Of a stretch of DNA of 64,000 bases, positions 38,441 through 51,012 are shown one piece after another. A program made the translations under genes and the position numbers. Position 1 is the first letter of the stretch; every line of letters begins with the position of its first letter. Source of the DNA: Monosporascus cannonballus (Eukaryota > Ascomycota > Sordariomycetes > Xylariales); assembly GCA_004154925.1 (NCBI GenBank), contig QJNS01000126.1, forward strand, positions 62,001-126,000. The letters are read 5' to 3'. The notes beneath the pieces are model-generated. The model was not told the DNA's origin and did not search any database. It saw only the letters and a program-made list of their open reading frames with translations.

Positions 38441-41377
38441 CCTATTAAGTACTTACGATTACTTATTAGCAAAATACGTAAATTTTAAATATATTAAAAA
38501 AAGTAAGGATATAATCTAAATCATTATTATGTTATAAAAATAATGCATATTATTTTAAACGAAATAAAAAATATTATAAATTTAATTTTTTTATAAAAAT
38601 AATTTAAAACAGTTTAAAATAATTACTATATATAATAAATTAAATTTATTATAACCCGTTATTTTTATAATCTTAATTTAAGGGGAAAAAAAGAAAATTA
38701 TTTACGTTACCGCTAATAAGTCAATATTATAACCGCCTTTAATTTAAATTATTTCTGGCTTTTTTTGCAGAAAGCCTCCACCTATATAAAACTTAGAGTT
38801 CGCGTTATCGAATACAGGAGAAATAATTTTGACATAAGCGCAGCTAATAACGCCAAATTCTTTTTTAACAGCTTTATGTGGTAAATTTTTCAAAAAGTTT
38901 TTTCCGTTTTCAATTACTGTGTTAATTTCAAAATCCGATTAATCATTCTTATTTCTATATATTTAAAATTATTTTTTGTATATGTTTTTTAATATAAATA
39001 AAACCTTATCGTATAATTTCTCGTAATATACTTACAATAAAAAAAGGTTCGAACGTTAAAGGTAAAACTTAAAAATAAGACCGCGGAATTTCGTATCAAA
39101 ATAACGTAAAAAATAATTTCCTTTAGCTTTATTACTCCAAGTTATAAAGCCGGTAACACTTAATAATAAAATACCGTATAATCTTAAATGAAATAAATAT
39201 CCGCCTATATACGTTTTAAAATAAAATTATATTATTGTAAAATTATTTTAAAATAATTATTTAATATATCAGTTTATAACGTTAAATTTTAACGTAATTA
39301 AACTAGCAAATTCTTTTCGCCAGTTTCGAATTTGTCTAAATCGAAAACGGTAATAACATTTTATAAGGTTTATTTTTTCCTTTTGTAATATTAAACGAAG
39401 ATATTTTTTTTCTAGGTAAAAATATCGTAAAATCTAAAATGGGCTAAATAATATAGGAAAAGGCCTTTTTTCTAAACAAAAAGTATTTTAAATAACTGTC
39501 GAAAACCAGACATAAAGTCGAAATAATTTTATATATAGAAATTTACAATTTTCAAAACTGTTTAAAAATTATTTTTGTATTAATATAACTTAAAGTACAA
39601 ATCGTTTACGATATTATATTATTTTAAATACTAAGTATTAAATAACTTAAAGTTATATTAAAAAAATTAAAAAATGAACTAATTAAAACATAATCAGGAT
39701 TTACGGAACGAAATATCAAGGCAATTTCCTTAATATTTTAACCTTAATATTAACGTTAAAATCATTTCGATGTATAAGGGCGTTATTTGCTAAAAATAAT
39801 TAAAATATACGAAAAACTTGTATTAAAAGATCTATAATTTTATTAATAATACATTCGATATTTTTAACGTAACGCGAATATAAAAATTCGTTATTATTTT
39901 TTATACGAATATTAAGTAAAATACTATTATCTTAAGCCGGTAATTAACGTTAAAAATATTAATAAAATAATTAAAAATAATTAAAGCAAAAGATTATTTA
40001 CGGAATTATTATGTGAAATTCTGTAACCTAAGGTATAATAAGATTTTTCAGTAAGTAAGATATTAAATCGTTTAAATAATTAGCGATAAATTTATAACAA
40101 ATATTATTAACAGCATTATCGCCAAAATAGAATATTTCGGCCATTGTATTATTAATATTAATATATATCTTAACGTTATTATTTGATATTAAAAATATAT
40201 TTTTAGCGTCGGTTTATTTCGTTATAAATTAATCAATATATCGTTATTTTTAATGTTATTAATAATTAATAAAATATTAAAATAATTATAAAATAATACT
40301 TATTAAAAAATATTAATTTCCTAATTAATAATTATATTTTGCGTTATTTGGTTTTCGAGAATTATATATAAAATCAAACGTCTTTAATTATTTAATTTGC
40401 GCTTAATTTATTACCATAGGTTATAACGAACTGTTTCTATATTATTTTATTTTGCCAAAATATTAGTTTTTCGCCTTCGAACCCTTTTGGTATACGCATT
40501 TTAAAATAATAATTCGTCGGATTTCCGACGTTTAAATAAAAGGAGTATTATAAAACTAAAAGCCAAAATTCCTAAATAAAATTATTATAAGATTATTTCA
40601 GAAATTAGGTAATAGTAATTAAAATAACGGATTATAATAAGGTAAGATAACATGATTTAATTAAGCTGGAAATAAAGAAATTAAGTAACTAAATAAAAAA
40701 ACAAAATAAAAGCTTTTTAATAACAGCAAAGTTTTAACAAAATACAAATTTATATAAGGTATACGGAATTTAAAAACTTATCGATAAAAGATTTAACACC
40801 CATAAAATTTAAAATAAAATTTGTTTGATAAAATAATATTAATTACCTTTAAAGCCCATTTTTAAATAAAAATTCAAAATAAAAAAAGGTTAATTAAAAT
40901 AACCTCTAAAATATACATACTTTTTTGATTTTCTTTAAACCCTTAATAACCGGTATTAAAATATTGATATTTTAATAGGACCAAACTTTTCGAATAAAAT
41001 AAATATTTTTTACCTAAAGCGTTATGTACTTATTATAAATAATGCAAAGATTATTATTTTCAAAAAAAAATACCAGAAGTTTTTCTGTAGTTTCTTATAA
41101 TATTTCCAAAATAAAAGTTTTTATCCGCATAAATTAGAATAATATATTTATAAGTATTCTGCAAACGATACGCTAAAAAGAACTTTTTCGAAAATGAAAG
41201 AAATATTTTTTTGGTAATTCCGAATTTCGCGAAATATATTATATAAAAAATATTACAAATAAAATAATTATAAAATAATCCGAACTATATATTTACTATT
41301 AGGTTTCCGTTTATAACGCTTAACCTTACGCGTAAATGCTTTAGGCTAAAACTTTATCGGCTTACCCAGCGTTTTTT

Positions 41378-41590
41378 TTGGTGGATTTGGGAATAAAGCC
41401 AGTTAATAATACTGGCTTATTTTTTACTATACGTCAAATAAGCATATATCTAATAAATTTAGGCAACAGGGGAAAATCAAGAATAAAATTATTAGAATTT
41501 TGGTTAAATTCGTTATGGGTATCGTCAGTTCACAAAATATTTAAAATATCACTTAAAACAGATAACCTTTTAATTATATTATTTCGGTAG
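41378..41590 (+). pseudogene. Open stretch inside the hAT element, unrecognised
   Basis: A 70-residue frame in otherwise stop-rich DNA reads GIKPVNNTGLFFTIRQISIY and later LLEFWLNSLWVSSVHKIFKI. I do not recognise it, and the antisense frame is equally suggestive. It may be a remnant of a transposon protein or chance. Confidence 0.2.
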
Positions 41591-42054
41591 TAATAAATTC
41601 GAATTAAAATAAATGGAAAAAATAGTTTTATTATAAGAGTTTAGTAAAAAGGAAAAAAAAACAAACGATATTTAAAAAAGTTAATACGTAATTTTAAAAC
41701 CTTATATCGCTAACCATTTACGTACTGTCGATTATTTCTTTTTTTATTTTCGCTAATCATCCGTTTATTACTAAAAGAATTTTTATTATAATTTTAATCT
41801 AATTTATTATAATACCAAAATCAAATTGTAAATTATCAGAAATTTTCACTTTAATAATAATAATTTCGATAATAATAAATCGTTACAAAATATTATTTTT
41901 ACCAAATAATAACCTTAATTAAAATAATAATTTAAAAGATTTTGTTGTCGATAACTAGGATATTAACGAAATACGTAGCGAAAGTTATCTACTAAAAGAC
42001 GACGGTACAAATTATTAAAACTGAAGGCAGATTAAAAAAGATTCGAATTAAAAA

Positions 42055-43330
42055 TAAGATATCCGAAAGCCCAGTTCGGAACTTCGCTATTTATAATTTA
42101 GCCAACAACTACCGAACGAAAATTAATTTAATTTATTAAGTTTACCTGGCTAAAGAAACCGCTTTATTACGCTAGATTATTTAAGCCGATCCTAATCTCA
42201 GATACGATAAAAAGCCGATTTTCCTATTATTAACCGGGAATATTACGAATATCGGAAGCGTTAATACGGGGATTAAGTAATTCGATTTTAGCGGCAATTA
42301 TAGTTTTAAAAAAACGTTAGTAGCAAAAAGAACGAAAACCTATTAAACGAAATTATCGGCATATTTAATAAAATAAACCGTAATTCGGAATATTAGAAAA
42401 ACTTTATATAAGTTTATTAACGGATAACTAAGTAACCTAAGACCAAATATCGGCCATAGAGGTATTACTCCATATATTGTATTTTTCTTAAAAAAAGGGC
42501 CAAACTTTTTGATAAAATACTTATAGAACAATATATTCAGTTAGAAAATAGATTAAATAGACCTAATTATTAATAATGAAATTGCTAATATAATTATAAT
42601 ATATATATTGTTTGAAATAATTTTAAAATAATAATTATATAATCTTGTATTAATAAGTTTTTATTGGACATTTTTATTTTCAACTTTTTTCCCTTTTTTT
42701 AAAAAATGTAATAGCTTTAAAACAATCCTTATTTACTATAATTAAAACCTAATATTATTGAAAGTGTTTAATGTTAATTATATTTTTTTAATTAATTATT
42801 TTCTACTTTAATACTAACTTACCTAGTGTTGTTTAAATAAATATTTCCGAACTATAATGATATTTAACGATAACAGCTTTAAATTACTAGCAATAGAAAT
42901 ATATATAAAGTATATATGGATATATATTAACGTAATTATTAAATATTAATTTAAATATATCTTTTTATAATCTTATATATTAATTAGGTATAAGGTTTAA
43001 TTTAAATTTTATATAGCAAATTCGTTTTAAAAAACTATTATTTATTAAATTATCAGGGAATGAAAAAAACGTTATTTTTTAATTAACATCTAACTTTATA
43101 ATATTAAATTGAATAAGTATAACAACGATAAATTATTCTACTAATTAAAAAGAATAGGAATAATCAATCGATTTCGGGTTTTTATTGCGGATAATAACCT
43201 TGGTATTAGATAAATAACTATATAAAAATAATTTTATCGAAAGTTAGGTGACAAATTCAAACAGGTAAACGGAATTCGGCATTATACATGTATGTTATAT
43301 ACTTTATAAAAATATTTAATAACTTTTTAA
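42055..43330 (+). pseudogene. Possible hAT transposase remnant
   Basis: Two plus-strand stretches read well apart from RIP-type stops. 42055-42590 has PVRNFAIYNLANNYRTKINL and later HRGITPYIVFFLKKGPNF; I do not recognise it. At about 43145-43320, IGIINRFRVFIADNNLGI, then GIRHYTCMLYTL, parallels the hAT pattern 'DRxGxFIxDN...R.RCxGHxxNL', with His-to-Tyr at the expected place. Together with the 8-bp duplication this supports hAT, but the identity is weak. Confidence 0.4.
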
Positions 43331-46300
43331 AAGTTTATAGCATAAAATTACCGAATAAATTTAAAAAACATTTAAGCAAATAAAACAAAAAATTTAAAAA
43401 CTTATCAAAATAAACCAAAAACCTTATTCATACGAAAAAGGAATAGATGATCATATTAGTACGTATTTTTTAAAATAATTATGAAATAATTATTTAATTC
43501 ATATAATTACGCGTATTTATTATTTAAATTTATTTCGGCTTTAATAAAAGTTTTTTTTTACAAATTTAACAAAACATAATTATTAATAAACCTTTAAATT
43601 ATAAAAACACATTTTAAATAATCCGTAACGTTTATGGCCGTTAAAGTTCGATATTTTTTATTACGTATTATAAAAATATACCCGTAATTTAAAGGTTTAT
43701 ACGTAAATAGTTATTATGAAAAAAACGGGTTTTATATTACTTTTTAATCATATTAAATATATTTGTTATTTGGTTAATATTTTCAAATAATTGATCTGGA
43801 TAAGGAATAATTTCGGTTTTTCTTAGGAAAAGTATATCTCTTACATAATAAGAGGGTATGAAATTATATTTAAATATTTAGGTAAATGCGAAAAGCATAT
43901 TATTAAGTTTTATTAAAAGTATTACCCGGATAAAAAATAAAAAAATAAAAAGGAAATGAAAAATGAGAAATATTGAATATTTTCTGAATTTAGTAACCGA
44001 TTATTAATATAATTATAATTATTACGGAAAGGTATTAAGTTAATAATATTGAAAAATTTTAAATATATTAACAGATTATTTATTAATAATTACTTATTAA
44101 TTTATCCTTTCGTCCTGATTTATTTATTATTAAATAATACGGTTCTTAACTTCCGTAATTACTTTAACGATTAGTAGAAATGTTTTTAATTAAAATCATT
44201 TAATAATATATTTTACGGAAAGATCGTTAAATATTTTAAGCAAACGTTTAAAAAGGATTAAAAAAATAATAAACTAAATATATAATTTATTATACATATT
44301 TTTCTTTCGAATTACGGAAACTTTACCGTAGTCTTTTTATTAAATTCAAATCTTAAAAATATAGATTCGGTATATCGTATTAACGATAATCTATAGGAAA
44401 ATATTATTAACGATTATCTTTAATACGAAGGTAAATAATTTAATTAATATTTTAAAAATTATTTTTTAATTATATTATTTAGATATACATCGGAACGAAA
44501 TTATTGTAATATTATAATAACGGATTAATAATATATTTTCCGGTTTTGCTTATTTTATATATAATTCACTATATATTCAATATTTTCCGGTATTAATAAA
44601 ATATACCTGGAGTTTTGTTTAGTTAAAATATTATTTCAACCATTAATTAATATTATTATAATAATTTAAATTAAATTTGATTATATTATTTTATATCTGA
44701 ACTAAAATATTTTATTTAAATAACGATATTATATACGATCATAACGATTTCGTTTATATCTAAAAACGATTCGAAAAACGGAAAAAAAATATAGAAAATA
44801 TTTTATTTTCAGTTTATCTAAAATTTAAGAAAATTGCCCGATTAATATAATCTATTATCAGATAAACTTTATGGGATATTAAATAACGATTCAGAAAATC
44901 CGGATAAAACCGAAAATAATAAGGACGAAAATTAGGTATTCCGAGAATTTTCATATGCTAATTAAATTACTTGGGTAAGCGGATTTTAACATAAAAAAGC
45001 TGCATTTAAAGATTAATTTCGCAGAAAGAAAAAGCTAACTAATACCGAAAATAAAGGCGTTATTAAAAGATAACCGAATAAGATTTTGAAAAATTAAATT
45101 TTAACGCTTACTTAAAACGGGCCGTTTTCCCGGAATAGCTTAAATCGATCGTTATAATTAAAATCAATTAAGCCCGTAATTACTAGGTTAAGGAGATAGG
45201 AAATATAATTAATATATTCGTAATTTTTAAAGGCAAATTAAATCTAATATAAAGTTATTTTTTTATTTATTATTTGTTTTTATTACATAATATATCAATT
45301 TTTATTATAAAAAATATTTACTTATATAAATTAAAATTTAAAAAACATCGTAAAATAATAGTATTATATATATTATTTTTGTAATGATAAAAAAATAAAG
45401 TTTTTTCAAATAAGGTACCTAAGTAGATTATGAAAACTTTTTTTAATTACCTTATATTACTTTATATATCTTATTTTTTAAAAAAAATCGCTTATACATA
45501 TATTTAATTAATAATTCGCGGAATATGTATTTATTATTATATTGCTATTTTAATAAATAAATATAAGTTATTTTAATAATAAATTTAACTATAATAATAA
45601 AATTCTGTTAAAATAATTATAAAATAATTATTTGTTAATAATTTAATATTTATAATAATGGCCAAAATAATACATATTAAATAAAATATTTGCCAGTTAA
45701 TTGTAAAGTTAAAAAAATCACTTGGCGTTAAAAAAAGATTTCCTTACGTTATAAAATAACCCCTGGTTAAAAAAATTAATATCTAAGCGCCCGGCTAGAA
45801 AAATAATTCCTAAGGGCCCGGCTTTTTTAAAAGGCGAAAAAAACGCGTTTTGTTTAGTAATTAATTTTTTTTTTAGAAAAATAAAATAGTTTTAAAATAG
45901 TATTAATATATATAGCTGCCGTTTTGCGTAAAATCCGATAATATTAAATACTTATTAAGTTGTTATTTAAAAAAGCGCCGTTTTAATATTTAATAAGGGA
46001 AATTTCGCATTAATTTAAAAGTTAATTACGATTTTAAGTATTTGCTATAAACTTTATGCAAAAAGCGGCAGAAATTATATTAATCGAATTATTAAAAATT
46101 AAATAATGTATAAAATAATTTTAAAATAATTTAAATTTTATAATAACCAACTTATACGGTATTTATGCTAAAGAAATTATTATTTAATAAAAAAATATAC
46201 AATTAATTAAAAATATTTTAAGTTATTATCAAAACTTAGCAAAACTGTAAATGAAAAATACGGCTTCTAGTAAAAAAAACCTGGCGTTTCGTTAGGCAAA

Positions 46301-46594
46301 GCTTATAACCAAAATTTTAAACGTATTAAAAAATATATACAAAAAAAATAAAGCGCAAAATAATTACGCGCAAAATAATAAGAATCCGGATAATGCGCAA
46401 AATATTAATAATAATAAAAATTTAAACGAAATTTAAGTTCGGTTTAAAGAGAAATCGGCGTTATTTGGTTTTATAATACTCAAAAATTTTTATGCAATTT
46501 AATTGCAAATTCTTTAATATTACCACTTTTGCTAGATTATTTCAGATTATTTTAAATTATTGACGCGATTTGCTTTATGTGCAAATGTTTTATC

Positions 46595-46715
46595 CACTGG
46601 GTACCCGTGGGTCCTTGGCAAGACCCCATGGGTACCTAATGGGTCCTTGGCAAATCCGATGGGTACCCATCAGGACCCATGGGTCTTCGTGGGTCACCCA
46701 CGGGTACCCATTCCC
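46595..46715. repeat. Right subterminal repeats of the hAT element
   Basis: GC-rich and unmutated. It contains GGGTACCCGTGGGT, CCCATGGGTACC, GATGGGTACCCAT and CACGGGTACCCA, i.e. a repeated GGGTACCC palindrome in both orientations. Open frames here are by-products of the repeats. Confidence 0.6.
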
Positions 46716-46731
46716 TCACCCGAATCAGCAG

Positions 46732-47498
46732 ATGGGAAACTTGGCAACATCGATGTCGCAGTACGTAGACGAATGCAGGCTTGAGGCCAAGTCTGGCCCG
46801 TTGCTAGGTGCATATGGTGTGTTGTAAAGATACATTGTTGGTTCGGACTAAGCTGTTGCCGATGGTACACGGGAGGGGGGCCATCAACTGGGCAATTAGA
46901 TCCCGTAGGTGGATACGGCTGACTTAGCTAGCTGCAAGGAGCTGGTGCTAAGTACCTAGATAAGTAAGGGGTGTTTGACTGGGGCGCAGTTCCTAGCTGT
47001 ATTACTGAGACTGTGACATGGTGTCACACTCAATATATAACAACACAAGAATCAAATGGATGATGCTATTGTGCATTTATGTACTGCAATGTCAGAATAC
47101 TGCGTGGTGAGTACCCGTACTCAACGGTACATAAAGTAGGAGCTTATCGCTACGTACCAAGGTATATGGAATGTGGTCTTATTTCACTCGACTTTAAGAA
47201 GCAAAAAGATTTTTAAAATAAATAATAAAAAGAACGAATCGTAACCTAATGTGGGAGAAGAAAAAAATAAAGACAAGAGATAACACGGAGCTTGAGAAAA
47301 AAGGGAAAGAAAGCCGTTGATACGCGAATTATGCAGCCTGATCTCGAATTTGACTATTCAACAGTGTAGGTGTCGCAAAAGCGACGCCGCTATTTCATTG
47401 CTAGCAATAGCGTTATATATGGTCAATTCCTAACTATGAGAGTAGGCAACACTTGGTCTGCTCCTTCGTCTACGGGAAATCCACTTGTTCTCATCAAG
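46732..47498. other. Normal-GC flank and promoter region of the P450 gene
   Basis: Unique-looking DNA between the transposon and the P450 start. A TATA-like CAATATATAAC lies at about 47031. No gene is supported. Confidence 0.5.
47012..47028. promoter_or_regulatory. Perfect inverted repeat TGTGACA-TGG-TGTCACA
   Basis: Two 7-bp arms with a 3-bp spacer, directly before the TATA-like box and about 470 bp upstream of the P450 ATG. The form suits a dimeric transcription-factor site. No factor is assigned. Confidence 0.4.
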
Positions 47499-49380
47499 AT
47501 GGCGAGCTCTCTCCCAGGCTCCGTTCAGGCGGTCGCGATCGCCTCACTGCTTGTCACTTTCACCTACCTCTATGGCAAGCTTCACTACAGGCAATTCAAG
47601 CAAAACGCCCACCTCCCTCAACTCCCCTCGTCTCTACTCTTCGGACACCTTATGACGTTCAATAAGATCACGAAACAGGGTCACACCGATCGTCACCCAG
47701 GTAGATAGGCGTTCCTAGAAATCTCGTCATCGGAAGAGCTCGACTGACTTTGAGTAAAAACAGATGATATTTTGGCTGAGATGCGCCGGGCTGCGGGACA
47801 ACCACCGATACTTGTAGTCGACAACTGGCCCGTAGTTCCCCCTATGGTTATTGTGTCTACCTATGACGTTGCCGAGCAGGTATCAAGACCATCAGATACT
47901 TTCCAGTACAGCGCACCAAAGTCGAATTCAGTGGATCGCATCGTGGACTTGATCGGACCACATTCCATCCTCTTACAACAGGCAAGCAACCTCCTATCCT
48001 AGGTTCCTATCGATGTCGCTAATACGTCCAAGAATGAGCGGTGGAAGGGGGTCCGCAAAAGGTTCAATCCGGGTTTCGCGCACCAACACCTAATGACTCT
48101 CTTGCCGGTCATTGTAGAAAAGTCTAGGCCTTACCTAGACCTCCTTGACCAGTTGGTCCAGACAGGAGAAGCAGTCCCACTTGACCAACTCACCACGAAT
48201 CTGACCTTCGACATTATTGGGGCCGTGACGATGGGCGAGGATATGAGTGCTCAACACCTAGACCCCTCCTGCCAGGGTTAACTCATTCGCATGTTCAAGG
48301 AGTTAATCAAGAGTTCGTATCTACCCCGCGACAAACCACGCAGCTTCATGCTAACATTTACTCTTCAGCATATGCAGACGACAAGCTTCAGGGCCCTTGG
48401 TGGATGATGCCTCGGGTTCACCTGGCGCGCCGCCGTCTCGGAATTCGCATTTCAGAGCGACTGAGGGTGATTGTGAATCGCCGCTGGGAAGAAATGAAAG
48501 CCGGACCACACCTCGACGGAATGCGCAGCAGGTCCCGCTCCGTTCTAGCGCTTAGTATACAGGACATCGAATCGCTCACGCCGGAGATCATGGAAGAGAC
48601 ATGCGACCAGCTCAAGACGTTCCTATTCGCCGGCCACGATACTACCAGCACCACGATCATCTGGGCCATCTACGAGCTCTCTCGGACACCTCACGCGCTG
48701 AAAGCTGTTCACGACGAACTGGACAGACTCTTCGGCCAAGGCGCCGCGCGGGATCCGGCTGTTGTCCACGCGAAACTCTTGGCTCCGAGCGGCGATGAAA
48801 TTATCCGCCAGATGACTTACATTTCCGCTGTGTTGAAAGAAGCACTGAGGCTACACCCACCCGCCGGCTCCATTCGCATGTCCAAGCCCGGTTCGGGGTT
48901 CGTGGTCAAAACATCTCAGGGAGAATATAACCTGGATGGGAACTGGATATATCTCAATCACCACCTCATCCAACGTGACCGTGCCGTGTTCGGGGACACG
49001 GCCGACAACTTCGTGCCTGAGCGCTGGCTCCAATCCGACGGTTTCCCAGCTGGTAGCTGGAGGCCGTTCGAGAGGGGTCCGAGAAATTGCATCGGGCAGG
49101 AACTGGCAAATATCGAAGCACGCGTCATTGTTGCCATGCTTGCCCGCCGCTTCAATTTCGTCAAGATGGGACTCGGTGAAGCGGATTTGGATGAGCATGG
49201 TCAGCCTACGTTGAATGACAAGGCCCAGTTCAAGGTCAAGTCGGAGTTGTACACGGTAAGTTTGAAGCCCTATGCAGAATCAAGAGAAAGGGGTTTTTAA
49301 TACTGACCCCCTTCCAGACGATTCAGATCAGTGCTAAGCCAGTCGATGGGATGCTGATGAAGGTGAAACTGGCACCTTGA
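47499..49380 (+). pseudogene. Cytochrome P450 monooxygenase (premature stop in exon 3)
   Basis: Five exons fit one frame of 1,650 nt: 47499-47700, 47764-47981, 48033-48312, 48369-49255 and 49318-49380. The N-terminus has a membrane anchor (residues about 9-25). Then come the I-helix FAGHDTTST (about 320-328), the K-helix ExxR in KEALRLHPP (391-394), PERW (450-453), the heme loop FERGPRNCIG with Cys at about 474, and a final KPVDGMLMKVKLAP. All catalytic motifs are intact, so it would bind heme and oxidise a small molecule at the ER membrane. It resembles fungal P450s of secondary metabolism (possibly CYP59/StcS-like, a weak guess). Codon 223 is TAA (48279-48281), which truncates before the I-helix; CAA-to-TAA at CpA would be a RIP-type change. 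Intron 47982-48032 uses a GC donor and intron 48313-48368 an unusual GTTCGT donor. An upstream in-frame ATG at 47436 is the alternative start. Confidence 0.85.
47982..48032 (+). other. GC-AG intron 2 of the P450 gene
   Basis: Donor CAG|GCAAGC, branch GCTAATAC, acceptor CCAAG. It is 51 bp, phase 0, and contains an in-frame TAG. Removal joins HSILLQQ to NERWKGVRKRF, the usual P450 C-helix region with W and R for heme propionate contact. GC-AG is the commonest non-canonical intron class in fungi. Confidence 0.75.
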
Positions 49381-49464
49381 CACAGATTCCGATTTCTATC
49401 TTCAAGTGTACCGAACCATATTCGTAGTATCATGTCTTGATAGCTATAGATTTCGGCATCTTAC

Positions 49465-51012
49465 ATACTTTAAATTTTACAACATTTATTATATAAATCC
49501 AGAAAATATAAAGCTTTATAAAAAAGCTATATTCAGCCCTTTAATTCTTTCGTTAAGTAGCGCGTTTTTATAGTACCAAAACTAAAAAAACGGTACACAA
49601 AAAACCGAGAAAAACGACAAACCTGTTTATCGACGAATAATTAACCACTGCCAGACAAACCATATCACGTTTAAAAATAAATATCTTTAATTTTTTATAT
49701 ATACGTTACAAAAACGTTAATAAGGCAAAATAGTTTATAATATTCTATTTTCGAAATAATTATTAAAAAATTAAAATGGGGAAAGAAATTAAAAAAGGTA
49801 TTTACAACAATATATAAATTTTATAAATACCGAATAATATCTATAAAACTTACTACTATTCAAGCTAATTTTCAGCGCCTAATTATAATTATTTTCAGAA
49901 AATAATGAAATAGGTTCGAAATTACCTACGTCGACGACAATCTTATTGAGTTCGAAATTTTAAAGAAATATAAAAAGTACGTCGATCAAGTGTTTAGGAC
50001 TTTAAACGAAGCAAATATAAAAATAAACACAGCCAAAAACATATAATACACACAGAAACTGGGTTCCCCAAAACTTATTATTACCCTCGGACAAATCTAG
50101 ATTCAAAATTCGAAATTAAAATCAGTTAACAACTGGCCTATTTTAAATAAAACAAATGTTATAAATATCAGGAAACACCAAGGATTTACGGATTATATAC
50201 GTAGCTAAATTCGGGAATATAAAAATTTAATGAAATTGTTAACGAAATTTACTATTAAGAATTATTAAAGAGAATTTATGTTTTTTTTAAAAAAAAACTA
50301 AAAAAGTTTCTAAATGCTTAAAAATAAAATCTCTAAAAAACTAAGAATAAGATTACCTAACGCCGATAGAAAAAGACTAAAAACAAATACTTAAAATTAC
50401 GCCCTAAGCGTAATCTTAAAATAATAAAAAAATAATAAAAAATAATACCTGATAATATATCACTTACAAATAGTGCAAAATACAAAACTTAAATACCTGT
50501 TTTACAATAAAAAGTTATTAACAATTATTAACGTTTTCAAAAACATAAAACCCTTTTTAACGGAACTAAAAAACTCTTTAATATTTATTTTAATTATAAA
50601 ATGTTAATTCGATTTATAAAAGTAGAAAAACTAAATAAGAAATATAAGATTTACATATTTTTTTATTAAGGTTTAACTTTAAAATATACTATATTAAGGA
50701 GAAAAAAATATTTAAATTGATATTTTTTATAATGAAAATTATAATATTGAAGTTTCCAAAAAATATATGCAGATATTATAATATAACCAAAATAATATTA
50801 TATCATTATATAAGATAATAAAAAATTAAGAAAACCAAATAATTAAACGAATAACCAAAGAATGAATTATTATACTGTAACAAAATTTATATTCGTAAAA
50901 ATTAACAAAAATAATTCGTCAAAAGATTTTCCAAAAATCCGCTATACAGATATGTTACAGAAACAGGGGTTTCTTTCTTTAGAAGACCCACCTTTAAGGC
51001 CTAGCGCGGACC
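49465..51012 (+). pseudogene. Element G, part 1: Gypsy RT and RNase H remnant
   Basis: AT-rich plus-strand pol, starting 85 bp after the P450 stop with no 5' LTR. The RT reads ITYVDDNLIEFEI (YVDD at 49927-49938, intact), then YVDQVFRTLNEANIKINTAK and later LKSVNNWPILNKTNVINIR. RNase H reads NYALSVILK at about 50395 and LLTIINVFKNIKPFLTELKN at about 50.51-50.57 kb. The integrase of the same pol order resumes at 61931, so G appears split by the insertion of F1. The last ~60 bp (50953-51012) are GC-rich and start with another TGTTAC. Confidence 0.75.

Larger units (their letters stand above)
38300..46723 (+). mobile_element. hAT-like DNA transposon, 8.4 kb, RIP-mutated interior
   Basis: The ends are TAGAGTGAGGGA (left) and the reverse complement of TCGGGTGAGGGA (right), matching at 10 of 12. 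The 8-bp direct repeat ATCAGCAG flanks both sides (38292-38299, 46724-46731). 8-bp duplications and TA/CA-G-G termini are hallmarks of the hAT superfamily. The outer ~140 bp at each end are GC-rich and full of GGGTACCC / CCCATGGGT repeats. The interior (38.44-46.56 kb) is strongly TpA-rich. A plus-strand trace near 43.1-43.3 kb resembles a hAT transposase core. The element is long for hAT, so a nested insertion is possible though I saw no LTR pair. Confidence 0.65.

Noticed and set aside
46560..46827. Plus-strand frames of 74 and 85 residues
   Set aside because: They are produced by the GGGTACCC subterminal repeats of the transposon and run across its end.
48418..49214. Frames on both strands within the P450
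   Set aside because: Shadows of the P450 exon, which alone has the family motifs.
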